This document shows, in pieces, positions 52,580 through 60,122 of a DNA stretch of 62,675 bases. A model generated the notes under the pieces. That model was not told the DNA's origin and did not search any database. It was given only the letters and a program-made list of their open reading frames with translations. How positions within the stretch are numbered: the first letter of the stretch is position 1; the number at the start of each line of letters is the position of its first letter. The position numbers were made by a program, and so were the translations under genes. Source of the DNA: an uncultured Hyphomicrobiales bacterium (GTDB taxonomy: Bacteria > Pseudomonadota > Alphaproteobacteria > Rhizobiales > Beijerinckiaceae); the NCBI GenBank assembly GCA_903861645.1, contig CAIOVE010000036.1, forward strand, positions 1 through 62,675. The letters are read 5' to 3'.

Positions 52580-54151
52580 ATGTTCGAAGGGCTTTCGGAA
52601 AAGCTCTCAGGCATTTTCGACCAGCTCAGGGGCCGCGGCGCCCTGAGCGAGGCGGACGTCGACGTGGCGCTCCGCGAGGTCCGGCGCGCCCTGCTGGAGG
52701 CCGACGTCGCCCTCGATGTCGTGCGCTCCTTCGTCGACAAGGTGCGTGGCCGCGCCGTCGGCGCCAATGTCGTGAAATCCGTCACGCCCGGCCAGATGGT
52801 CGTCAAGATCGTCAACGACGTGCTGGTCGAGACGCTGGGCTCCACCGCCGATCCGATCAATCTCGACGCCGCCCCGCCCGTCGCCATCATGATGGTCGGC
52901 CTGCAGGGCGCGGGCAAGACAACCACCACCGCCAAGATCGCCAAGCGCCTGCGCGACCGCATGAAGCGCAAGGTGCTGATGGCCTCGCTCGACGTGAAGC
53001 GCCCCGCCGCGCAGGAGCAGCTCGCCGTGCTTGGCCGTCAGGTCGGCATCGACACGCTGCCCATCGTCGCCGGCCAGACGCCGGTGCAGATCACGCGCCG
53101 CGCCGAGGAGGCCGCGCGCCTGCAAGGCTACGATGTCGTCATCTACGACACCGCCGGCCGCACCCACATCGACGAACCGCTCATGCTTGAGATGGCGGAG
53201 ATCAAGGCGGCCTCGCGCCCCCATGAAATCCTGCTCGTCGCCGACAGCCTGACCGGTCAGGACGCGGTCAATCTCGCGCGCAATTTCGACAGCCGCGTCG
53301 GCGTGACCGGCATCGTGCTGACCCGTTGCGACGGCGATGGCCGCGGCGGCGCCGCGCTTTCCATGCGCGCCGTCACCGGCAAGCCGATCAAGCTGCTGGG
53401 CGTCGGCGAAAAGGTCGACGATCTCGAGGATTTCGATCCCCAGCGCATCGCCGGGCGTATTCTTGGCATGGGCGACATCGTCGCCCTCGTGGAAAAGGCC
53501 GCGCAGAACTTCGACGCCGAAAAGGCGGCGAAGATGGCCGAGAGGATGCGAAAGGGGAAGTTCGACCTCGAGGACATGGCCGAACAACTCGCGCAAGTCG
53601 AAAAGATCGGCGGCATCGGCGGCATCATGGGCATGCTGCCGGGCATGGCCAAGATCAAGGATCAGATGGCCGCCGCCAACATCGACGAGAAGATGATCAA
53701 GCGCCAGCGCGCCATCATCCTGTCGATGACGCCGGAGGAACGGCGCAATCCCGACGTGCTCAAGGCCTCGCGCAAGCGGCGCATCGCGGCGGGCTCGGGC
53801 ACGCGCCCGGAGGATGTCAACCGCGTGCTCAAGCAGCACCGCAACATGGCCGACATGATGAAGGCCATGGGCGGCGCCGGCGGCAAGCGCGGCGGCATGA
53901 TGGGCAAGCTCGGCCAGATGATGGGCATGGGTGGCGGCATGAACATGCCGAGCCCCGAACAGCTCGCCGAAATGCAGAAGCAAATGGGCGGTGGCGGCGG
54001 ATTGCCGAAGCTGCCCGAGGCGCCGCCGCCGGGGCTTCTTGGCCCCAAGCCGGGCGGGTTGCCGGGTTTGCCGGGACTTGGGGGGCCGAAGCTGCCCGGT
54101 CTCGGCGGAGGATTTCCGGGTGGGTTCAACCCGTTCGGGAAAAAGAAATGA
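52580..54151 (+). CDS. ffh: Signal recognition particle protein Ffh with extended C-terminal tail
   Basis: 523 residues from the ATG at 52580 (GGAG upstream). N domain 1-90, G domain with G-L-Q-G-A-G-K-T-T-T, D-T-A-G-R-T and T-R-C-D-G-D (TKxD variant), then the Met-rich M domain from about 300 that binds 4.5S RNA and signal sequences. About 70 residues beyond the usual end are Gly/Pro/Leu-rich with repeated P-G-L and G-L-G-G units, finishing in basic F-G-K-K-K. Targets membrane proteins to FtsY/SecYEG. Followed by rpsP. Confidence 0.96.
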   Translation: MFEGLSEKLSGIFDQLRGRGALSEADVDVALREVRRALLEADVALDVVRSFVDKVRGRAVGANVVKSVTPGQMVVKIVNDVLVETLGSTADPINLDAAPPVAIMMVGLQGAGKTTTTAKIAKRLRDRMKRKVLMASLDVKRPAAQEQLAVLGRQVGIDTLPIVAGQTPVQITRRAEEAARLQGYDVVIYDTAGRTHIDEPLMLEMAEIKAASRPHEILLVADSLTGQDAVNLARNFDSRVGVTGIVLTRCDGDGRGGAALSMRAVTGKPIKLLGVGEKVDDLEDFDPQRIAGRILGMGDIVALVEKAAQNFDAEKAAKMAERMRKGKFDLEDMAEQLAQVEKIGGIGGIMGMLPGMAKIKDQMAAANIDEKMIKRQRAIILSMTPEERRNPDVLKASRKRRIAAGSGTRPEDVNRVLKQHRNMADMMKAMGGAGGKRGGMMGKLGQMMGMGGGMNMPSPEQLAEMQKQMGGGGGLPKLPEAPPPGLLGPKPGGLPGLPGLGGPKLPGLGGGFPGGFNPFGKKK

Positions 54152-54154
54152 AGC

Positions 54155-54171
54155 GTCCGCCGTTGGCGGAC
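54155..54171 (+). promoter_or_regulatory. Small stem-loop between ffh and rpsP
   Basis: Seven-base perfect arms (54155-54161, 54165-54171) with a 3-base loop, starting 4 bases after the ffh stop. No T-run. In some bacteria ffh and rpsP are co-transcribed with a processing signal between them, and this fits that picture. Confidence 0.4.
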
Positions 54172-54217
54172 ATTCGAAAGCCAGATCAAACCCTAACTCT
54201 CAGACAGGAATGACAGC

Positions 54218-54565
54218 ATGTCCCTGAAGATTCGTCTCTCCCGCGGCGGCGCCAAGAAGCGCCCGTTCTATCGCATCGTCGTCGCCGACTCCCGCATGCC
54301 CCGCGACGGCCGTTTCATCGAGCGTCTCGGCGTGTTCGACCCGCTGAAGAAGAAGGACGACGCGACCCGCCTCGTCGTTGACGCCGAGAAGGCCAAGGAA
54401 TGGGTCGCCAAGGGCGCCCAGCCGACCGACCGCGTCGCCCGCCTGCTCGAGACCGTCGGCGTTGGCCAGCGCGTCGCGCACAACAACCCCGAGAAGGCCA
54501 AGCCGAAGAAGAAGGCTCAGGAGCGCGCCGCCGCCGCCGCCGCCGCGGCCGAAGCCGCCGAGTAA
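54218..54565 (+). CDS. rpsP: 30S ribosomal protein S16
   Basis: 115 residues: the S16 core of about 80 residues ([20 protein letters not shown] and E-R-L-G-V-F-D-P) plus a Lys/Ala-rich tail of about 30 residues as in many alphaproteobacteria. S16 is needed early in 30S assembly and binds 16S rRNA 5' and central domains. It sits between ffh and rimM, the usual order in this group. Confidence 0.97.
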   Translation: MSLKIRLSRGGAKKRPFYRIVVADSRMPRDGRFIERLGVFDPLKKKDDATRLVVDAEKAKEWVAKGAQPTDRVARLLETVGVGQRVAHNNPEKAKPKKKAQERAAAAAAAAEAAE

Positions 54566-54574
54566 GATCGCGTC

Positions 54575-55192
54575 TTGGCGCGCAAGCCGCCACCGCGTCG
54601 TCAACCATCGCCCTCGTCCGGCAAGCCGGGCGGGGGCGTTTCCGCGCGCGCGGGGCAAGGCGCGGTTCGCGCGGGACTGGTGCTCGTTGGCCGCTTCGGC
54701 GCCGCCGTCGGGCTCAAGGGCGAAATCCGCCTGCAATCCTTCACCGGCGATCCCATGGCCATCGCCGATTATGGCGCGCTGACCGATCAGACCGGCGCGC
54801 GCGCCTTCGATATTGAAAATCTGCGGCCGGGCGGGCAGGGGATACTCGTCGCGCGCGTCGCCGGCGTCGCCGATCGCGACGCCGCCGAGGCCCTGACCAA
54901 CATCGAGCTTTACGCCGACCGCGCGCTGATGCCCGCGGAAACGGAAGACGAATTCTACGTCGCCGATCTCATCGGCCTGTCGGCGGTCACCGTGGCGGGC
55001 GAGCGCCTTGGCGAGGTCGTCGACGTCGTCAATTACGGCGCCGGCGACATCGTGGAAGTGAAGCCGCCCCATGGCGGCGACACGCTGCTGTTTCCCTTCA
55101 CGAAGGCGGTCGTTCCCGAAATCGACATTCCCGGTCGCCGCGTCGTCATCGCGCCGCCCGCCGAGGTCGACGGCGAGCCGCCGGCGGCCTGA
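54575..55192 (+). CDS. rimM: 16S rRNA processing protein RimM
   Basis: 205 residues from a TTG at 54575 that follows the rpsP stop by 9 bases. RimM core begins near residue 30 (V-L-V-G-R-F-G-A-A-V-G-L-K-G-E-I) and ends with the PRC-barrel region V-D-V-V-N-Y-G-A-G-D-I-V-E-V. It binds S19 in 30S assembly. The first 30 residues are low complexity and basic; a GTG near residue 35 would trim them. The usual next genes trmD and rplS are missing here. Confidence 0.9.
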   Translation: MARKPPPRRQPSPSSGKPGGGVSARAGQGAVRAGLVLVGRFGAAVGLKGEIRLQSFTGDPMAIADYGALTDQTGARAFDIENLRPGGQGILVARVAGVADRDAAEALTNIELYADRALMPAETEDEFYVADLIGLSAVTVAGERLGEVVDVVNYGAGDIVEVKPPHGGDTLLFPFTKAVVPEIDIPGRRVVIAPPAEVDGEPPAA

Positions 55193-55275
55193 CCGCCCAC
55201 AAGCCTCTTGCGGAATGGTTCCGAAGGCCGGACACTAACCTCAACAAGGCGCGACGCGCCACGAGGGAGGTTTCC

Positions 55276-56427
55276 ATGCCGGGCGCGAACCGCATTCTCA
55301 CCACCCATGTCGGCTCGCTGCCGCGTCCGACCGATCTGCTCGACCTGATGAAGGCGCGCATCGAGGGCAGGCTGACGGATGTCGCCGCCTACGACGCGCG
55401 GGTGCGCGGCGCCGTCGCCGAGATCGTTCGCCAACAGGTCGACGTGGCGCTCGACATCGTCGGCGATGGCGAACTCTCCAAGCAGGGCTTTTTCGTTTAC
55501 GTGCGGGAGCGCCTGACCGGCTTCGAGGCGCGGCCCGGCAAGGGCAAGAAACTCTTCGCCGCCGAGGTCGCCGCGTTCCCCGAATATTACGAGGGCTATT
55601 TCAAGCGCGCCATGCTCGGCGGCTCCGTCGCGCCGATCCTGCCGATGTTCTGCGTGGGGCCGGTGACCTACCGCGGACAGGCGGCGCTGAAAACCGATCT
55701 CGACAATCTGCGCGCGGCTTGCGACGCCGCCGGCGCCACCACCGCCTTCGTGCCGTCGACCGCGCCGAGCGGAGCCGGCGAGAACGCCTATTACAAGGGC
55801 GAGGAAGAGTTTCTGTTCGCCGTTGGCGAGGCTTTGCGCGAGGAATATCTCGCCATCGTCGAGGCGGGCTTTCTGGTGCAGATCGACGATCCCTTCCTCA
55901 GCGACATTTTCGTCGAGCCCGATCTCACCCGCGCGCAAATGGACAAGCGAGCCGAGGCCTATGTCGCCTCCGTCAATCACGCCCTGCGCGGCATTCCGCC
56001 CGAGAAGGTTCGCTTCCACACCTGCTACGGCATCAATGAGGGGCCGCGCATTCACGAGGCCGCGCTCGCCGATGTCGCCGCTCACATGCTGCGCATCAAC
56101 GCCGGCTATTATTCGTTCGAGGCCGCCAATTGCCGCCACGAGCATGAGTATCATCTGTGGGAGAACGTGAAGCTGCCGGAGGGGAAAACAATCATTCCCG
56201 GCGTCATCACCCACGCCAGCAACATCGTCGAACATCCGCGACTGATCGCCGAGCGCATCGTTCGCTTCGCCCGTCTGGTCGGGCGCGAGAATGTCATCGC
56301 GGGCGCGGACTGCGGCTTCTCCTCGCAGGCCTGCTATCACACGGAAGTGCATCCCAAGGTGATGTGGGAAAAGTTCCGCGCGCTCGTCGAGGGCGCCCGG
56401 CTCGCCACCAAACAACTGTGGGGATGA
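55276..56427 (+). CDS. MetE-like cobalamin-independent methionine synthase II family protein
   Basis: 383 residues, about half of full MetE: only the C-terminal catalytic barrel is present. H-V-G-S-L-P-R-P, G-D-G-E-L-S-K, F-H-T-C-Y-G, F-E-A-A-N-C-R-H-E-H-E and A-G-A-D-C-G-F-S-S supply the zinc ligands His, Glu and Cys in the MetE order. Such short proteins can transfer methyl from corrinoids or small donors, or process 2-mercaptoethanesulfonate-like thioethers (epoxyalkane:CoM lyase relatives). The methyl donor and true reaction are unknown. Confidence 0.8.
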   Translation: MPGANRILTTHVGSLPRPTDLLDLMKARIEGRLTDVAAYDARVRGAVAEIVRQQVDVALDIVGDGELSKQGFFVYVRERLTGFEARPGKGKKLFAAEVAAFPEYYEGYFKRAMLGGSVAPILPMFCVGPVTYRGQAALKTDLDNLRAACDAAGATTAFVPSTAPSGAGENAYYKGEEEFLFAVGEALREEYLAIVEAGFLVQIDDPFLSDIFVEPDLTRAQMDKRAEAYVASVNHALRGIPPEKVRFHTCYGINEGPRIHEAALADVAAHMLRINAGYYSFEAANCRHEHEYHLWENVKLPEGKTIIPGVITHASNIVEHPRLIAERIVRFARLVGRENVIAGADCGFSSQACYHTEVHPKVMWEKFRALVEGARLATKQLWG

Positions 56428-56428
56428 C

Positions 56429-56456
56429 TTGACCGCGCCGCGCGGCTCGCTATTGC
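56429..56456 (+). promoter_or_regulatory. Possible promoter of the FAH-family gene
   Basis: TTGACC at 56429-56434, a 16-base spacer and TATTGC at 56451-56456, about 30 bases before the FAH-family start, with GAGAGGA as its ribosome binding site. The -35 overlaps the stop of the MetE-like gene. Confidence 0.4.
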
Positions 56457-56487
56457 TCCCGCCACGTTCATCAAGAGAGGAAACAGC

Positions 56488-57348
56488 ATGAGGATCGTGG
56501 CGTTTGATCGCAAGGATGGCGCGGGGCTTGGCGTCGTCGAGGGCAACGAGGTCATCGACCTCAGCGCGGTGGACGCCGCCGCTCCCCGCGAACTCGGCGC
56601 GGTGTTGCGCGGCCCGGGCCTGGGCGCGCTCGCCGCCATCGCGAAAAAGGCCGGCGCGGCCCATCGCATCCCGCTCGCGGGCATCCTCTATCGCATGCCC
56701 GTCGAGACCCCCGGCAAGATCATCTGCCTCGGCCTCAACTACATCGAGCACGTCAACGAGGGCCCGTTCCTGCGGCCCGATTATCCGACCCTGTTCATGC
56801 GCGCGATGACCTCGCTCGTGCCGCACGGCGTGCCGCTCGAGGCGCCGAAGGTTTCCGAAACCTTCGACTACGAGGCCGAGCTTGTCGCCATCATCGGCAA
56901 GAAGGCGCGTCATCTGACGCCCGAGAACGCGCTCGACTGCGTTGCTGGCTATTCCTGCTTCAACGACGGTTCCATCCGCGAATTCCAGCGTCACACCATT
57001 CAGTGGACCACGGGCAAGAACTTCGACCGTTCCGGCAGCTTCGGGCCGTTCTTCGTCGGCGCCGACGAATTGCCGCCCGGCGCCTCGGGCCTGTCGATCG
57101 AGTGTCGCCTCAACGGAAAGTCAGTGCAGAAGGACAACACGAAGAACATGTCCTTCAACGTCGTCGAGACGCTGGTTTACGTGACCAAGGGCATCACGCT
57201 GGAGCCCGGCGATCTGCTCGTCATGGGCACGCCCGCGGGCGTTGGCCACGGTCGCAAGCCGCAACTGTGGATGCGCCCCGGCGACACCTGCGAGGTCGAG
57301 ATCGAGAAGGTCGGGCTGCTCAGCAATGGCATCGTCGCGGAAGCGTGA
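56488..57348 (+). CDS. Fumarylacetoacetate hydrolase (FAH) family protein
   Basis: 286 residues. FAH fold: an N-terminal segment (about 1-65) then the catalytic core, G-L-N-Y-I-E-H-V near residue 90, Y-E-A-E-L-V-A-I with metal Glu residues, and F-N-D-G-S-I-R-E-F-Q. L-L-V-M-G-T-P-A-G-V-G is the usual C-terminal marker. Relatives include acylpyruvase, 2-hydroxyhepta-2,4-diene-1,7-dioate isomerase and ureidoglycolate lyase. It cannot be placed more exactly. Between a MetE-like protein and a pirin. Confidence 0.85.
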   Translation: MRIVAFDRKDGAGLGVVEGNEVIDLSAVDAAAPRELGAVLRGPGLGALAAIAKKAGAAHRIPLAGILYRMPVETPGKIICLGLNYIEHVNEGPFLRPDYPTLFMRAMTSLVPHGVPLEAPKVSETFDYEAELVAIIGKKARHLTPENALDCVAGYSCFNDGSIREFQRHTIQWTTGKNFDRSGSFGPFFVGADELPPGASGLSIECRLNGKSVQKDNTKNMSFNVVETLVYVTKGITLEPGDLLVMGTPAGVGHGRKPQLWMRPGDTCEVEIEKVGLLSNGIVAEA

Positions 57349-57415
57349 TCCGGCGGCGGACTGGCGAACCGGGAGAGTCGCGCCTATCTAGGATCGACTT
57401 TCCGAGGATTCCATC

Positions 57416-58279
57416 ATGTCCGCCAAATCACTTGCACGCATCATCGATACCCCGTCGCCCCACTGGGTCGGCGACGGGTTTCTCGTTCGCCCCCTGTTCG
57501 CCGATCTCGCCTTCACCAACGCGGTCAGCCCGTTTCTGATGCTCGATTACGCCGCGCCGGTGGCCTTCAAGCCCAGCGAGAAGCCGCCGGGCGTTGGGCC
57601 GCATCCGCACGCCGGCTTCGAGACCGTCACCATTGTGTATGACGGCGAGGTCGAGCATCGCGATTCCGCCGGCAACACGGGCGTCATCGGCAAGGGCGAC
57701 GTCCAGTGGATGACCGCCGCGCGCGGCGTCGTGCACGAGGAGTTCCACTCGCGCGAGGCCGCCAAGCGTGGCGGCGTCGTGTCGATGGCGCAACTCTGGG
57801 TCAACTTGCCCAAGGCCGACAAGTCGGCGCCGCCCGCCTATCAGGACATCCGCGACGCCGACATCCCGCGCGTTGAACTCGCCAATGGCGGCGGTGTCGC
57901 GCGCGTCATCGCTGGCGCGCTCGATGGCGCGAAAGGCCCGGCGCGGACGTTCACGCCAATGAATGTCTGGGATCTCGATCTGAAGGCCGGCGCGTCGATC
58001 ACGCTGCCGCTCTCCGAGGGCGAAAATCTCATCCTGCCGATTTTCCATGGCGCCGTGCGGGTCGCCGGCAAGACCATCGGCGCGGGCAAGGTCGCCCTGT
58101 TCGAGCCCGCGGGCGACAGCGTGACGATTGAGGCGCTGGAACCGTCCCGCGTGCTTTTGCTTTCGGGCCGTCCCATCGACGAGCCGATCGCCGCCTATGG
58201 ACCCTTCGTGATGAACACGCGCGCGGACATCCAGAAGGCGATGGACGACTACAATCGCGGCGCGATGGGATTCCTCTAG
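57416..58279 (+). CDS. Pirin family protein
   Basis: 287 residues with two cupin barrels. The N-terminal barrel keeps the metal ligands in P-H-P-H-A-G-F-E-T-V-T, V-E-H-R-D-S and V-V-H-E-E, so it should bind iron. The C-terminal barrel (about 165-270) has lost its ligands, as usual. Bacterial pirins are linked to quercetinase activity and redox sensing; the role here is unknown. A bidirectional terminator follows its stop after 28 bases. Confidence 0.9.
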   Translation: MSAKSLARIIDTPSPHWVGDGFLVRPLFADLAFTNAVSPFLMLDYAAPVAFKPSEKPPGVGPHPHAGFETVTIVYDGEVEHRDSAGNTGVIGKGDVQWMTAARGVVHEEFHSREAAKRGGVVSMAQLWVNLPKADKSAPPAYQDIRDADIPRVELANGGGVARVIAGALDGAKGPARTFTPMNVWDLDLKAGASITLPLSEGENLILPIFHGAVRVAGKTIGAGKVALFEPAGDSVTIEALEPSRVLLLSGRPIDEPIAAYGPFVMNTRADIQKAMDDYNRGAMGFL

Positions 58280-58307
58280 GCCGGTGATCCCGGTCGCGGC
58301 TCAAACG

Positions 58308-58335
58308 AAAAAAGCGGGCCCGAGGCCCGCTTTTT
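58308..58335. terminator. Bidirectional rho-independent terminator between pirin gene and rpmB
   Basis: A-run (58308-58313), seven-base perfect arms (58314-58320, 58324-58330), a 3-base loop and a T-run (58331-58335). It serves the pirin gene on the plus strand and rpmB on the minus strand, the classical layout for a convergent pair. Confidence 0.9.
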
Positions 58336-58356
58336 GATTCTCAAGCGCCGAGGAAA

Positions 58357-58656
58357 TCAGGCGGCCGTGGCGACGGCGGCTTGCTTCTTGGCGATCTCGC
58401 GCTTCAGTTCGCGCGCGCCCTGCGAAAGCTCTTCCTCGCGGGCCTTCAACAGGAAGGCGTCGAGGCCGCCGCGGTGCTCGACCGAGCGCAGCGAAGCCGC
58501 CGCGACGCGCAGGCGCACGGAGCGGCCAAGCGTGTCGGAGATCAGCGTGACGCTGCACAGGTTCGGCAGGAACCGGGTGCGGGTCTTGCGGTTCGAGTGG
58601 CTAACGAGATTGCCGCTCTGGACGGCCTTGCCGGTCAGCTCGCAACGGCGGGACAT
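58357..58656 (-). CDS. rpmB: 50S ribosomal protein L28
   Basis: 99 residues from the ATG at 58656, with AAAGGAAA about 7 bases upstream; the longer open frame to 58800 is not conserved. [10 protein letters not shown] is the classic start, [15 protein letters not shown] follows, and there is a C-terminal Lys-rich helix of about 25 residues typical of alphaproteobacteria. It is a large-subunit protein near the exit region. Own promoter about 170 bases upstream. Confidence 0.96.
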   Translation of the reverse strand: MSRRCELTGKAVQSGNLVSHSNRKTRTRFLPNLCSVTLISDTLGRSVRLRVAAASLRSVEHRGGLDAFLLKAREEELSQGARELKREIAKKQAAVATAA

Positions 58657-58957
58657 GACGCGTTTCCTTTCAAAATAAACAGCCTCGCCCCGGGGGCGAA
58701 ACCGCCGGCCGCAGGCCGGACGAATGGGTTGCCGGACGGTCCGTTGTCGCGGGGATAACGGGCGACTCGCATAAGACGCACGCAATCGACGCGCGCGCAC
58801 GGGCTCGCTCGCTGGATGCGGGTCTATACGGGAGGGGGCCGGTCCGCGTCAAGCGCGCTGGCGGCTCGGGCGGTTGAAATCCGCCATGAAAGCGACGGAT
58901 TTCCCATGGCTTTGTGGAAACGCTAGACATCGGGCGACGAACAAGCGGTCTGATTCG
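58657..58957. other. Divergent region between rpmB and the DUF3108 gene
   Basis: 301 bases with no gene. It holds the rpmB promoter described separately (58823-58852, minus strand) and the leader of rpmB. I see no clear promoter for the plus-strand gene. Confidence 0.6.
58823..58852 (-). promoter_or_regulatory. Sigma-70-type promoter of rpmB
   Basis: Read on the minus strand: TTGACG (58852-58847), 18 bases, then TATAGA (58828-58823). It is among the best promoters in the window and fits a strongly expressed ribosomal protein gene. Confidence 0.65.
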
Positions 58958-59803
58958 ATGAAACTTCTTCCCCTGTTGCCCGTCCGCCCCGACTGGCGTC
59001 CCGTTGCCCGGGCGGCGGCGCTGACGCTTGTCGTGGCTTTGGGCGCGGGCGTGGCGCGGGCGGAAAATCTGTCCATCCGCTACGCCGTCAAGCTTCTGGG
59101 CGTCCCGCTCGGCACGGCCACGCTCGTCGCGACCATCGACCCGACATCCTACCGCATCGAGGCCAACGCCAAGCTCACCGGGGTCGCCACCGTGGTGTCC
59201 AACGCCAAGGGCGCGGCGACGGCGAGCGGTGTCTTTGTTCAGGGGCGCGTCGCGCCCAATGGCTTCGCCACGACCTCCGCCAACTCGCAGACGACGCGCA
59301 CCATCCGCATCGCCATGCAGGCGGGCAATGTGCGCGCCAGCGAGATCATGCCGCCCTTCGAATCGCCGCCCGACCGGATTCCGATCCTCGAAACGCAGAA
59401 GCGCAACGTCATCGACCCCTTGAGCGCGATGATCATGCCCGTGGCGCTCGACGCGCCGGTGACCGGTCCCGCCGCCTGCAACCGCAACATTCCCATTTTC
59501 GATGGCTGGACTCGCTTTGACGTGCCCTTGAGCTACGAGGGCAATCGCGACATGGCGATCAGGGGTTACAACGGCCCCGTGGTCGTGTGCAGCGCGCGCT
59601 ACATTCCCATCTCCGGGCACCGCGACCGCCCCGTGGTCAAGTTCATGGCCGAAAACAAGGAAATGGACGCCTGGCTCGCGCCGGTCGGAACCTCCCATGT
59701 GGCCGTGCCGCTGCGCATCGCCGTCAAGACGCTGATCGGCATGCTCACCATCGAGGCGACGGAATATAACGTCGTCAATCCAGGCGTCGCCGCGCGCCGT
59801 TGA
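58958..59803 (+). CDS. DUF3108 protein, periplasmic
   Basis: 281 residues from the ATG at 58958. A signal peptide (about 1-35, ending A-R-A-E) precedes a beta-rich domain. I-R-Y-A-V-K-L-L-G-V-P-L-G-T-A is the usual DUF3108 opening, D-P-L-S-A-M-I-M-P lies in the middle, and the C-terminal part has L-A-P-V-G-T-S-H-V-A-V-P-L-R-I. Family members are exported and probably bind lipid-like or envelope components; no function is established. It is commonly next to rpmB and an SUV3-type helicase in alphaproteobacteria. Confidence 0.82.
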   Translation: MKLLPLLPVRPDWRPVARAAALTLVVALGAGVARAENLSIRYAVKLLGVPLGTATLVATIDPTSYRIEANAKLTGVATVVSNAKGAATASGVFVQGRVAPNGFATTSANSQTTRTIRIAMQAGNVRASEIMPPFESPPDRIPILETQKRNVIDPLSAMIMPVALDAPVTGPAACNRNIPIFDGWTRFDVPLSYEGNRDMAIRGYNGPVVVCSARYIPISGHRDRPVVKFMAENKEMDAWLAPVGTSHVAVPLRIAVKTLIGMLTIEATEYNVVNPGVAARR

Positions 59804-60122
59804 GCTGCCCGCCGTCGCGCCTGATTTTCGCGCAATATTGCCGCTTGACTCATTGGCGCCGCGGAGTCCTTCGGCGAGTCGATCCGCCATGCCCGCCAAA
59901 CACGCCCGAGTCGAGCCACAAATCAACCTCTGGGGTTGCCTCGCGATAATTCGGGCATATCTTGCGGTGAACAAATCAGGACTCGGGGATGGTCGACGAT
60001 TCGGGCGCGATTCGTTCCCACCCCGTTCGATGTGTGAACGAATGCTTCCGGCGGCGTTTCAATGTGGTACAGGATAGCCGCTTACGCCGCGCCGATCGGG
60101 ACCGAAATCCTTGACATTGTCG
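59804..60122 (+). other. Gap before the SUV3-like helicase
   Basis: 319 bases with no gene. It contains a weak promoter-like pair, TTGCCT (59936-59941) and TATCTT (59958-59963), and a 12-base inverted repeat listed separately. The helicase frame is closed by a TAG at 60075. Confidence 0.55.
60010..60043 (+). repeat. Inverted repeat upstream of the SUV3-like helicase
   Basis: Twelve-base arms (60010-60021, 60032-60043) with one mismatch and a 10-base spacer. The outer eight bases, ATTCGTTC and GAACGAAT, are perfect. It lies about 80 bases before the helicase start, downstream of the promoter-like pair. It could be an operator or a leader hairpin. Confidence 0.55.
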
